Positions 39,272-50,074 of a stretch of 64,000 nt of DNA are shown piece after piece; within the stretch, counting starts at the first letter, position 1; each line of letters opens with the position of its first letter. The DNA is taken from NCBI RefSeq assembly GCF_022347785.1, contig NZ_JAKRGA010000001.1:372001-436000 (forward strand), in the 5' to 3' direction. Made by a program: the position numbers and the translations under genes. Origin of the DNA: Psychrobium sp. MM17-31 (lineage in GTDB: Bacteria > Pseudomonadota > Gammaproteobacteria > Enterobacterales > Psychrobiaceae). The notes under the pieces were generated by a model that searched no databases, had not been told where the DNA came from, and saw only the letters and a program-made list of their open reading frames with translations.

Positions 39272-40717
39272 TTATCCGTCTTTCGACATGCCGTATTTAC
39301 GCATTTTTTCAACGAGCGTTGTGCGGCGCATGCCTAAGATATCTGCGGCACGAGAGACTACATAGTCTTGTTGCTCTAACGCTTGGCGTATTAAATCAAC
39401 TTCTAGCTCTGATAGCATCTCTTTTAGGTTGACACCTTCAGATGGTAATTCAGTCATTACCGTCTTCTCAGGCACCTCAACTACATCTTCGCCACTAAAT
39501 ATTGCTGCAAAAGCATCTTGCTCTTGTAGCTCTTCTGGGTAATCAGGTTCAAATTCAGGAACATCGAGATGACGATATTTAGCCGGTAGATCGTTGACAT
39601 CAATAAGATTGTTTGGATAAAGAATAACCAAACGTTCAACCAAGTTGCTTAGCTCACGAACATTACCAGACCAGTCTGCCATCATTAACGATTCCATACA
39701 GCGCTGAGTAAAACGTACAGAGGTGTTGTAAGCCGATTCCATACGCTGAACTAATTCTTGTAGCAATAATGGAATATCGTCTTTGCGCTCACGTAGCGCA
39801 GGCACTTCAATTGGAAATACATTCAGGCGATAGAATAAATCTTCACGGAACTTTCCGTCTTTGATTTGTTCTTCTAGATGTTGGTGGGTTGCCGCAACGA
39901 TACGGACATTACAGGTCATGGTTTTGTTGCCACCAACCCGCTCAAAAGTACGTTCTTGTAAGACACGTAATAATTTAACCTGCATTGGGTGCGGCATATC
40001 ACCGATTTCATCAAGAAATAATGTGCCGCCTTCAGCCAATTCGAAACGCCCTTTACGCGCAGTATAAGCACCAGTAAAAGCGCCCTTTTCATGACCAAAT
40101 AACTCACTTTCAAGCAGTTCAGGCGGAATAGCACCACAGTTAACCGGAATAAACGGCCCTTCTCGGCGTTTAGAGTAATAATGCACGTTGCGGGCAATCA
40201 CTTCCTTACCAGTACCTGATTCACCTAACACCAATACGTTAGCGTCTGTTTGTGCCACCTGCTCGATAAGCACACGAACATTTTGAATGTTATCACTACG
40301 GCCAACTAGGCTTCTAAACAGCATTGATGATGAGCCAGAAACGGCGTGCGTAGCAGGTCGTTTATTGACAAAGTCCTGACAATTGTGCAGCTCTTGCGTT
40401 AATTTTGCGTACTTAGCGTCATAGGGCAATACGCCAATTACGTTTGGATGGTTGTTTACCAAGTGAGCAATATCGTCACCAGCGATTAAAAATGGCTGCT
40501 TAGGAAGCTCTGTAATTAAACTTTCACTAAAGTTTTCAACACCATGGTCGATAATAACACTACGGTAAATAGTTTCTTGACCAACGATTAGAGCTTCGAG
40601 CTCTGCAATGGAGTTGCTTTTTATAACGGTTTCGCCAATAAAATCCAAGATGGTGGAAAACGACTCTAAATATACTGCGTTAGAACTACATACGAGTATC
40701 GCGTTGGAAAGTTGCAT
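39272..40717 (-). CDS. flrA: Flagellar master regulator FlrA (FleQ family)
   Basis: 481 residues: FleQ-type N-terminal domain without a receiver Asp, LFRSLVG at 133-139 (the LFRS arm that FleQ uses for c-di-GMP), AAA+ Walker [16 protein letters not shown], sigma-54 contact [15 protein letters not shown], and a Fis-type helix-turn-helix [20 protein letters not shown]. It should activate flrBC with sigma-54 and respond to c-di-GMP; FlhG is its usual antagonist. A perfect palindromic FleQ-like box is 90 bases upstream. Confidence 0.95.
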   Translation of the reverse strand: MQLSNAILVCSSNAVYLESFSTILDFIGETVIKSNSIAELEALIVGQETIYRSVIIDHGVENFSESLITELPKQPFLIAGDDIAHLVNNHPNVIGVLPYDAKYAKLTQELHNCQDFVNKRPATHAVSGSSSMLFRSLVGRSDNIQNVRVLIEQVAQTDANVLVLGESGTGKEVIARNVHYYSKRREGPFIPVNCGAIPPELLESELFGHEKGAFTGAYTARKGRFELAEGGTLFLDEIGDMPHPMQVKLLRVLQERTFERVGGNKTMTCNVRIVAATHQHLEEQIKDGKFREDLFYRLNVFPIEVPALRERKDDIPLLLQELVQRMESAYNTSVRFTQRCMESLMMADWSGNVRELSNLVERLVILYPNNLIDVNDLPAKYRHLDVPEFEPDYPEELQEQDAFAAIFSGEDVVEVPEKTVMTELPSEGVNLKEMLSELEVDLIRQALEQQDYVVSRAADILGMRRTTLVEKMRKYGMSKDG

Positions 40718-40761
40718 CTGTTGACATTACCTTTTAAAAAACAAAGTGATTTACTATTTTT

Positions 40762-40767
40762 AGTATA
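40762..40767 (-). promoter_or_regulatory. Possible sigma-70 -10 box for flrA
   Basis: TATACT on the minus strand, about 45 bases before the flrA start. No convincing -35 is visible. The overlapping plus-strand TATAAT (40764-40769) could equally serve the pse operon. Confidence 0.35.
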
Positions 40768-40806
40768 ATGAGTTATTCTAACTGCCATGATCAAAACATA
40801 GCAATA

Positions 40807-40820
40807 GTCAATTTATTGAC
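40807..40820. promoter_or_regulatory. Palindromic FleQ-like box between flrA and pseB
   Basis: GTCAATTTATTGAC is a perfect palindrome matching the FleQ consensus GTCAATAAATTGAC at 12 of 14 bases. It lies 90 bases upstream of flrA and 98 upstream of pseB, so it could autoregulate flrA, control the glycosylation operon, or both. Confidence 0.7.
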
Positions 40821-40905
40821 GGCTAGTGTAGCTGATAGTTTTAGTTTTTACACCCGCCTTTTTTGCCGTGGCACAACAAATCAAAAAATAACAATAATTT
40901 TCTGA

Positions 40906-43051
<2,146 letters not shown>

Positions 43052-43055
<4 letters not shown>

Positions 43056-43738
43056 ACATCGCCATTATCCCAGCACGCGGCGGTAGCAAAAGAATTCCCC
43101 GCAAAAACATCAAAGACTTTTGCGGCAAACCAATCATTGCCTACTCCATAGAAACCGCCCTTGAAAGCGGCCTATTCGACAAGGTAATAGTCTCAACCGA
43201 TGATGAAGAAATTGCTGAGGTTGCAAGAAAATACGGTGCAGAATGCCCCTTTATGCGACCAAAAGAATTGGCAGATGATTTTATTGGAACCAATGCGGTC
43301 GTTAAACACACAGTTGAATGGTACAAGAGTTGTAACATTACCATTTCGAATGTTTGTTTAATTTATGCAACATCGCCACTACTGACGAAAGAAACTCTTC
43401 AAACGGCCCAACAACAATATAATAATTCCGATTGTGATATAGTTTTCTGCGCCGTAGAGTATGACTTTCCAATTTGGCGAGCCTTAAAGCCCTCCAGCAA
43501 TGGGAATGTAACCCCAATTTTTGAACAGAGTATAAATAAGCGCTCTCAAGACCTGCCACAAGCGATACATGATGCAGGTCAATTTTATTGGGGTAAACCT
43601 AACGCCTTCAAATTAGACTCATCCATCTTCAATGAAAAGTGTACCCCCTATTTAATTCCTAGCTTCCGAGCACAAGATATCGATACATTAAATGATTGGA
43701 AGAAAGCAGAATTAGCCTATCGTTTAATTAATGACTAA
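43052..43738 (+). CDS. pseF: Pseudaminic acid cytidylyltransferase, PseF
   Basis: 228 residues from ATG 43052. CMP-sialate synthase family motif IIPARGGSKRIPRKNIKDFCGKPII, then IVSTDDEEIAEVARKYGAECPFMRP. It activates pseudaminic acid as CMP-Pse. A GTG six bases earlier is in frame, but the ATG overlapping the pseC stop (ATGA) is better. Its stop overlaps that of the opposing dioxygenase-like gene. Confidence 0.95.
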
Positions 43739-44769
43739 TACGCACTAGCGAATGTTCTAAATGATTGGAATTTACTATCAAATGGGCGTATTACAAGCAC
43801 TAGAGTTTTCCGTGATTTATTAATTTTACAAGGAGTTGCTGTATGAATTAATCTACCATGAAAAGCCAATGCTTCTCCGACATCCATTGTCATTGCTAAC
43901 GGTGCTATATCCTGGCTAGTCGCAATGAAATCGGATAAAAAAGTTGCTGTGCTAGTATAGATATTTGAGGTTCTAAAAATCCTGTGATATTCGGACCAAA
44001 GTAGTGAATTACTTTGTTCAGGATGATGGGAGCTAGGTACAACGAGCATTGGGCCGCAATCGTTCTTAATATCTTCCAGAGGTAGCATGATTTTCACAAA
44101 CTCACCAATATTGTCAACGTGCCAGAATCTATCCATACTATATCCCGCTGGAGCTTCTAATTCCTCATACAAAACACTAAATTCGGGCAACAACCTATAT
44201 TCACAATTAAAGTAACTACTTAAGATTTCGTGAGTTAATACATCACTAACCAAGTCATTCAAAAATGAAGGAATCGAATTCGCTTCCCAAACTAAACGTT
44301 TACGACCTTCAGCAGGATAGACATTTAATTGTCTTGAATCTTGATTTAGGGATGCTAAAGAATCATTCATCGTCTGCTTTAGCTTAGCTTTAATAGATTC
44401 TAAGTTTTCGACTTTAAATTTAAACTTATGAAAACCGTAACTATTAATTTTAGTGTCATTAAATTGGGGCAAGAATAAATTATCTTCTGATAACAAATGT
44501 GAGAAATGCACACCGAATGCTTCGTTAGTAATTGATTCTTTTAACGTAATACTAGGCTTATTTATATGTGAGAAGATATACTTGAATAAAGCAAAGTCAT
44601 TATCCAAAAGATACTTAACATCTTGATTATATTTAATTAACGGATTGTTGTGCCATCTTTGCTTTCCCATTCTTGAATAATCTAAAAAACAACACATCCA
44701 AAATTCTTTATCTAACAACCATTCCTTATCGTAATTTTTGTCATTTTTTATATTCACTGATTCCACCAT
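43735..44769 (-). CDS. PhyH-like Fe(II)/2-oxoglutarate dioxygenase
   Basis: 344 residues from ATG 44769 (an upstream TTG at 44796 is less likely). Probable iron ligands His217 and Asp219 (DRFWHVDNIGE) and His309 with Arg320 for 2-oxoglutarate (FHGRLIHTATPCKINKSR) follow the phytanoyl-CoA dioxygenase pattern; LLVVPSSHH-type GPMLVVPSSHHPEQ is also typical. The first 150 residues are not recognised. It faces pseF tail to tail, overlapping by 4 bases, and is divergent from the CBS-methyltransferase gene. It could hydroxylate a sugar or acyl substituent; substrate unknown. AT-rich. Confidence 0.72.
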   Translation of the reverse strand: MVESVNIKNDKNYDKEWLLDKEFWMCCFLDYSRMGKQRWHNNPLIKYNQDVKYLLDNDFALFKYIFSHINKPSITLKESITNEAFGVHFSHLLSEDNLFLPQFNDTKINSYGFHKFKFKVENLESIKAKLKQTMNDSLASLNQDSRQLNVYPAEGRKRLVWEANSIPSFLNDLVSDVLTHEILSSYFNCEYRLLPEFSVLYEELEAPAGYSMDRFWHVDNIGEFVKIMLPLEDIKNDCGPMLVVPSSHHPEQSNSLLWSEYHRIFRTSNIYTSTATFLSDFIATSQDIAPLAMTMDVGEALAFHGRLIHTATPCKINKSRKTLVLVIRPFDSKFQSFRTFASAY

Positions 44770-44911
44770 ATATATTCTACAGAAGGGTACGAACAACTAA
44801 TTCCACGCTGTCAAATTACCACGAGTTGTGTTAGTTTTACCTCATAATCTATTTATAAATCAATATGAAAGATAATATTCTCTCATACTTAATTCAAGGT
44901 GATTATTTTGT

Positions 44912-45901
44912 ATGCGCATTTCTGAAATTCTCGAAAATCTGGATAATAGAATTTGTTGTTATTCTGATGAATTCGTTCATAAAATTATTGAATCGCAATC
45001 CCTTACCCATACGGGATGTAATATAGTTATCGATAAAAATCACAAACTCGTCGGGATAATTACCGATGGAGATATTCGTAGAGCCATAGCGAACCACACG
45101 AATATTAAAGTAGTGACCGTTAACGACATTATGAATAAATCTCCAAAATTCACCTATGCGTCTGCTCAGGTTTCTGATGTTTTCACCCAAATGACTGATT
45201 CAGAAATAAATCAATTACCGATAGTCGATGACACCAATAACGTTATAGGCTTAGTAAGTTATCACAACATAGCCAAATCTCTGTCGCCAGAGCAGCTATT
45301 TATCAATCTAGATAATCAGGATTTGTCAGACAACGAACTGAGGCATATGGCGCGATACAAATTCGCTAGAAGTTTTATAAAAGCAGATGATTTAGTACTC
45401 GACGGAGCTTGCGGCTCTGGTTACGGCAGCAAAATTTTGGCGGGTAAAAGTAAGAACATTATTGGTATAGACCTAAATGCTCGTTCAATTAATTATGCGA
45501 AAAAGAATTACGGCGACAGCGTAAAAGAATTTAACTGCTCAGATATCGAACAATTAAACTACGATAATAATAGCATAGATGTGGTCGTCAGCTTTGAGAC
45601 ACTGGAGCACATCCCTTATGATGTGTGCAGAAACTACTTAAAGAAGATTGGTGATTGGTTGAAACCTGGCGGTATATTGGTAGCGTCCTCTCCGATGTTA
45701 AGATTTAAAGATGGAGAGCCTTACGTTACCAATCCATATCATATTAATGAACTACCTAAAAATGAACTATTGAATCTATTTGACAGCACGCTGCCAAATT
45801 TCAATAAACATTATTACCATCAAAAAGAAACTGAGTTCTTACCGTTACAAACTGAACATACAGGTTTTTGTATAATTGTCGCCCGCAAGAATCAAGAGTA
45901 A
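44912..45901 (+). CDS. CBS-domain pair fused to SAM methyltransferase
   Basis: 329 residues. Residues 1-125 are a CBS pair (CBS1 ends CNIVIDKNHKLVGIITDGDI, CBS2 ends QLPIVDDTNNVIGLVSYHNI) like those fused to sugar nucleotidyltransferases and KpsF isomerases. Residues from about 150 are a class I methyltransferase: motif I LVLDGACGSGYGSKIL at 161-176, IIGIDLNARSINYAKKNY, and VVVSFETLEHIPYD. CBS pairs usually bind adenine nucleotides, so methylation may be gated by a nucleotide. I know no named family with this architecture. First gene of the AT-rich plus-strand cassette; AAGGTG lies 11 bases before the ATG. Confidence 0.8.
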   Translation: MRISEILENLDNRICCYSDEFVHKIIESQSLTHTGCNIVIDKNHKLVGIITDGDIRRAIANHTNIKVVTVNDIMNKSPKFTYASAQVSDVFTQMTDSEINQLPIVDDTNNVIGLVSYHNIAKSLSPEQLFINLDNQDLSDNELRHMARYKFARSFIKADDLVLDGACGSGYGSKILAGKSKNIIGIDLNARSINYAKKNYGDSVKEFNCSDIEQLNYDNNSIDVVVSFETLEHIPYDVCRNYLKKIGDWLKPGGILVASSPMLRFKDGEPYVTNPYHINELPKNELLNLFDSTLPNFNKHYYHQKETEFLPLQTEHTGFCIIVARKNQE

Positions 45902-45913
45902 TATTGAATCACT

Positions 45914-46786
45914 ATGCATCCAACTATTCTTAAAAATCTAAAACGTGTCGATAAACTAGTTAACGACAACATTTCCAAATTAGACAACGGTGCACCTGCA
46001 CCAAGTTGGATTGAGCTTAGCCCAATAGACACCTGTAATAGAAAGTGCACATTTTGTCCTAAATCTGATGACAGCATAGCTCCGGATCAACCATTTTTTA
46101 TGCAACCAGCACTTTATAAGAAGATAGCTAAAGAGTTAAGAGAAAGTAATTTCAAAGGCACGATAATGCTTGCTGGCTACGGTGAACCAATGTTGTCGCC
46201 AAAGATATACGATATGATTTCACTCTTTTCAGAATTCTGTAATGTTGAGATAACAACTAATGGTGACTTTCTCAATGATAAAACGCTGAAGAAACTAATT
46301 TCGAGTGGGATTGATAAAATTATTTTAAGCTTATATGACGGTCCTGAGCAACTGACTCAATTTAATAATCTATTTTCAGAAAATGAGATAAGCTCTGATA
46401 AATTTATTTTAAGAGATCGATGGTACAGCGAAGAAGAGGACTTTGGACTAAAACTGACCAATCGCGGTGGCACTATAAGTTTTGGTACCCCAATTGAGGT
46501 CGATGCATGTAAGCCATGTTACTACCCACATTATTCTATGATGGTGGATTGGAATGGTGACGTATTTCTCTGCCCTCAAGACTGGAATCGGCGTATAAGA
46601 ACTGGAAACTTGGCTTTTGATACAATTTTTGACGTGTGGGATTCGAAACAGTTAAAACGTTATAGACAATCCTTGGCAAAAGGGAATAGAAAACTTCCTC
46701 CCTGTAATAAATGCAATGCTGATGGCACTCTCCATGGCAAAGAACAAGAGCTCATTTGGCGTGAGTATTACGCACCTAAGAAGTAA
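45914..46786 (+). CDS. Radical SAM protein with SPASM-like C-terminus
   Basis: 290 residues. The iron-sulfur motif CNRKCTFC (Cys41, Cys45, Cys48) identifies a radical SAM enzyme; GYGEPMLSP and VEITTNGDFL are the following conserved strands. The C-terminal part has CKPCYYPHYSMMVDWNGDVFLC and PPCNKC, like a SPASM or twitch domain holding another cluster. Shorter than most SPASM proteins (350 or more): the middle of the barrel after QFNNLFSENE seems trimmed. 12 bases after the CBS-methyltransferase. Substrate unknown; such enzymes occur in aminosugar and glycan loci. Confidence 0.82.
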   Translation: MHPTILKNLKRVDKLVNDNISKLDNGAPAPSWIELSPIDTCNRKCTFCPKSDDSIAPDQPFFMQPALYKKIAKELRESNFKGTIMLAGYGEPMLSPKIYDMISLFSEFCNVEITTNGDFLNDKTLKKLISSGIDKIILSLYDGPEQLTQFNNLFSENEISSDKFILRDRWYSEEEDFGLKLTNRGGTISFGTPIEVDACKPCYYPHYSMMVDWNGDVFLCPQDWNRRIRTGNLAFDTIFDVWDSKQLKRYRQSLAKGNRKLPPCNKCNADGTLHGKEQELIWREYYAPKK

Positions 46787-46798
46787 AGGACTTTAAAA

Positions 46799-48061
46799 AT
46801 GAACAGTATCAACGTCCTCAATGAAGGTTACTCATCAGCTTTCAATGAAGTTGACTTTCACTGCACAAATGCCGATGGATCCAAGATTTTTGATGAAGAT
46901 AATAATGCTTATATCGACCTCTCAATGGGAGGAGGCTGTTGTTTATTAGGCCATCAGCCACCTTTTATAACAACGGCAATAACCCAACAGTTAATGCGTG
47001 GAAGCATTTACACAATTCCAAACAAATTAACGTACCAGTGTGCAGAGAATCTACACGCGATGATGCCATGGTATTCGGATTTTGTATTTTGTAGTACAGG
47101 CTCTGAAGCAACACTCAGAGCACTCAGAATTGCCCGCGCTTATAATAAAAAATCTAAAGTTGCTATGTTTAGTGGAAGTTGGCACGGTTCACATGATTTT
47201 CTTCTCTACGAAGAAGACTACGACAATGAATCTAATGAACCTTCATTGAAAAGAAAATCGTCGGGCATGCTCGACTCATTAGATGAGCACGTAGTTTTAT
47301 TACCTTACAATGATCCCTATGCTTTCGAAATATTAGACAAATTCAAAACCGAACTCTCACTAGTAATCATTGAACCTGTGCAAGGTTCGAATCCACAATC
47401 AAAAATCGATGAATTCTTAAATCAATTGAGAGAGTTTTGTACTCACAATAAAATTCTCCTATGTTTTGATGAAGTGATTACCGGTGCTCGTTTAGCTTTA
47501 GGCGGAGCACAAGAATACTTCAATATTAAGGCGGATCTTGCAACCTATGGAAAATCAATTGGAGGTGGGCTACCTTTAGGCATAGTCGCAGGCACACCAG
47601 AAGTAATGTCTACGATTAAGAGTACTCACTCACCCGTTTTTATGGGAGGGACATTTTCTGCAAACCCTTTATCTATGGCCGCGTGCTTAGCTACTACTTC
47701 TTATTTAATTAATAATAAGTATTGTTATCTTGAACTCGAACAATCATCAAATTATTTACGCTCTAGTATTAATGAATTCTGTATTAACCACTCAATTAAG
47801 GCAAAGCTCATAGGCATAGGATCATTCAATCGGCTCATATTCACCGATGTTTCTATACGAAGTCGAAAAGAACGAGATTTACTTGAATTAGAGTGGAGTG
47901 AACAAGCTGATTTTTTCTCACATCTAAGAAGGTTAGGCGTTTATATTGGTAGTAATAGAATTATATATCTATCTACTGCACACTCAGTCAATGACATTGA
48001 CAAAGTAATTTTGGCATTTGAAACAGCACTATCGTTATATCATTCAAAAGGTTTCATTTAG
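46799..48061 (+). CDS. Class III PLP aminotransferase (glutamate-1-semialdehyde aminomutase-like)
   Basis: 420 residues. Class III hallmarks: FCSTGSEATLRALRIARAY, LVIIEPVQGSNP, LLCFDEVITGARLALGG and the PLP Lys in LATYGKSIGGGLPLGIVAG. Similar proteins in glycan loci aminate sugar or short-chain aldehyde substrates; hemL for haem synthesis is expected elsewhere in the genome. 12 bases after the radical SAM gene. It could use the aldehyde made by the LuxC-like protein encoded opposite, but nothing in the sequence proves that. Confidence 0.83.
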   Translation: MNSINVLNEGYSSAFNEVDFHCTNADGSKIFDEDNNAYIDLSMGGGCCLLGHQPPFITTAITQQLMRGSIYTIPNKLTYQCAENLHAMMPWYSDFVFCSTGSEATLRALRIARAYNKKSKVAMFSGSWHGSHDFLLYEEDYDNESNEPSLKRKSSGMLDSLDEHVVLLPYNDPYAFEILDKFKTELSLVIIEPVQGSNPQSKIDEFLNQLREFCTHNKILLCFDEVITGARLALGGAQEYFNIKADLATYGKSIGGGLPLGIVAGTPEVMSTIKSTHSPVFMGGTFSANPLSMAACLATTSYLINNKYCYLELEQSSNYLRSSINEFCINHSIKAKLIGIGSFNRLIFTDVSIRSRKERDLLELEWSEQADFFSHLRRLGVYIGSNRIIYLSTAHSVNDIDKVILAFETALSLYHSKGFI

Positions 48062-48067
48062 ACATTT

Positions 48068-49054
48068 ATGGAACCAAGATTTAAAACGCCATTATTTAAA
48101 CGCTGTAGTCGGACATTATTTCGAATAATTAAACTACTATCTCCTGTATTTTCGATAGTTGTACTCAAAAAAAAGTTTCCTGCAAATAAACTAGCACCTG
48201 TTTTGTGGGATAACTTTTTAGCAGCCCTATTTAGTAAAGAAATTAATCTGCACTACGGTCAACAGTTTAAACAACTACCAAAATTTAATAATAAAGATAC
48301 CAATACTATATTTGTCCTTGGATGCGGACAAAGTGTCAATAACATAACGGCCGAACAATGGAATATTATTAGTAAACATCTAGGAATAGGTGTTAGTTAT
48401 TTTTTTGTCAATCAACACTACTCGCCAAATATTAATATAGTTGAACTCGGTGCTTCGGCAAACGCAGTTAAATTGTTTAACGATTATTGTTTAGACAAAA
48501 ATCAAAAACAAATAAACGTACTGCAAATAAGACACGTTGTTGATGCAAGTCAGCAGTTTCGAAACTCAAATAACCTATTTTACTTTAGTCCTAAAACATT
48601 ACCAACGAATGACAAAGAATTACTAGCGGCGTTTCACTTAAGATATGCTAAATCGAAACAATTAATTACAATGCATCATGCAAGCTGTTTAGATGCCGCA
48701 GTTACACTCGCAGCTCAATATAACCCTAAACAAATAGTTTTGATAGGCGTTGACCTCGACGGACTAGATTATTTCTGGGAAAACGGAAAAACACAAGCAG
48801 AGCGAGATGCGAAATACACTGTTCAAGAAGATTTAAAAAATCTGCCGTTTGATAAGAGCCAAGAAAAACTCCATCCTTCCATGAACGAAAAATATGCAAG
48901 CGATAGAAAAATTTTACCGCTGGACCAGTACCTTAACATTTTAAAAAATGTATACCTCAAGGAGAAAGGAATTGAACTATTAATAGCCAATCCTAACTCT
49001 AAACTTTGCGATAGAATAAACATCAAAACTTATGATTTTGGTAAGAAACGCTAA
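48068..49054 (+). CDS. Small Maf/DUF115-fold protein, probable glycosyltransferase
   Basis: 328 residues, not firmly recognised. It contains TIFVLGCGQSVNNITAEQW followed later by QIVLIGVDLDGLDYFWENG, mirroring the VLGGGPSLDD and VLLAGVDMCYG blocks of the large Maf protein at 58139-60634 and of Campylobacter-type sialyltransferases. That suggests a nonulosonic acid transferase or a relative. N-terminal 35 residues have a hydrophobic stretch (RIIKLLSPVFSIVVL). Last gene of the plus-strand cassette, 6 bases after the aminotransferase gene. Confidence 0.55.
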   Translation: MEPRFKTPLFKRCSRTLFRIIKLLSPVFSIVVLKKKFPANKLAPVLWDNFLAALFSKEINLHYGQQFKQLPKFNNKDTNTIFVLGCGQSVNNITAEQWNIISKHLGIGVSYFFVNQHYSPNINIVELGASANAVKLFNDYCLDKNQKQINVLQIRHVVDASQQFRNSNNLFYFSPKTLPTNDKELLAAFHLRYAKSKQLITMHHASCLDAAVTLAAQYNPKQIVLIGVDLDGLDYFWENGKTQAERDAKYTVQEDLKNLPFDKSQEKLHPSMNEKYASDRKILPLDQYLNILKNVYLKEKGIELLIANPNSKLCDRINIKTYDFGKKR

Positions 49055-49094
49055 AAACTTTTATATATAGTTTACTGTTGATAGGATTATTAAT

Positions 49095-49112
49095 GGGGCT
49101 TAAATAGCCTTG
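49095..49112. terminator. Weak hairpin between convergent genes
   Basis: GGGGCT-TAAAT-AGCCTT with a following TTTTA on the plus strand could terminate the plus cassette. The stem is only four to six pairs with wobbles. Confidence 0.3.
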
Positions 49113-49114
49113 TT

Positions 49115-50074
49115 TTATCGATAACTCATAATTTTTCGGCACATTTGTGGGCTGATTTGCAATAAAAAAATTCCCCAATACTTGAGTGGCATACTGAAAC
49201 GCCTTAGTTTTACAGCGCAACGAAGATTTTTTTTGAAGAGCTCTATGTTGTTAGCTCTTAAATAATAAAGACTCGCAGAGAAGTACTCTCCCGCGATCCC
49301 TTTTCTCAAGGATTGACTATCAACACTATGGCTCTCACTCATTATGTTTCTTGCCAAGATCATATCTATTTTGCACTGTTCACGTCTCTCAACGGAAAAC
49401 TTAGTTAACCCAGTACTGCCACTATCGCGAATCCGATAACAACTCAGTGGATATTTCAACACAATGCCGCGATTTGCAGACGCCATTAACTGCAGATTAC
49501 GCAAATAGTCGTCAATAACTCGAATCTCAGGACAGACAGAAACATTTTGAATTAAAGATGCGCGAAAGGATATTGAACTAGGTAGGATAAAACTCCCCAA
49601 TTCAATTAAATCTTCAAACCGAAATCCATCTTTAAATTTTCCAAAATGATAATGTTCGGAATAATGCTGCCCTGCTAATGGAATATCTTGCTCGTCAACT
49701 TTTGACAATTCACAGCACACCAAATCGATCTCACTATTAGCTTCTAATTCTGCTAACGTTCTCTCAATCCTGTTAGATAACATTAAATCATCGCCGTCTA
49801 AATGCACGACATAATCAGTATCAACTCTGCGATACAGATCAATAACATTTGCGGCAGTCCCCACATTTTGTTTTCTATAGACTACATCTAGATTCGAATA
49901 GCGTTGCTCCAATTGTTGTAGAATTTCACAGCTATTATCACTTGAACAATCGTCCCCGACGAGAACTTTAAATTTAAATCGAGTTTGTTGGGTAAGAGCG
50001 CTAAGAACCGCCTCTTCAATATATTCTTGTAAATTAAAACAAGTAATAACGACCGTGCATTTATATTTGCTCAC
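49115..50074 (-). CDS. Family 2 glycosyltransferase
   Basis: 319 residues from GTG 50074. GT-A fold: VVITCFNLQEYIEEAVLSAL, LVGDDCSSDNS, DTDYVVHLDGDDLM (the DxD). The frame is open to 50161, but that would overlap the previous gene by about 100 bases; GTG 50074 begins four residues before the first strand and overlaps by 14. Acceptor sugar unknown. Last gene of the minus-strand operon that starts at the large maf gene. It likely extends or decorates the flagellin glycan. Confidence 0.82.
   Translation of the reverse strand: MSKYKCTVVITCFNLQEYIEEAVLSALTQQTRFKFKVLVGDDCSSDNSCEILQQLEQRYSNLDVVYRKQNVGTAANVIDLYRRVDTDYVVHLDGDDLMLSNRIERTLAELEANSEIDLVCCELSKVDEQDIPLAGQHYSEHYHFGKFKDGFRFEDLIELGSFILPSSISFRASLIQNVSVCPEIRVIDDYLRNLQLMASANRGIVLKYPLSCYRIRDSGSTGLTKFSVERREQCKIDMILARNIMSESHSVDSQSLRKGIAGEYFSASLYYLRANNIELFKKNLRCAVKLRRFSMPLKYWGIFLLQISPQMCRKIMSYR

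Noticed and set aside
40869-40874. TGGCAC upstream of pseB on the plus strand, like a sigma-54 -24 box
   Set aside because: Ten bases after GG the sequence is CA, not GC; the -12 box is missing.
44903-45190. Minus-strand 95-residue open frame inside the CBS-methyltransferase gene
   Set aside because: Shadow of a real gene, no homology seen and no ribosome site.
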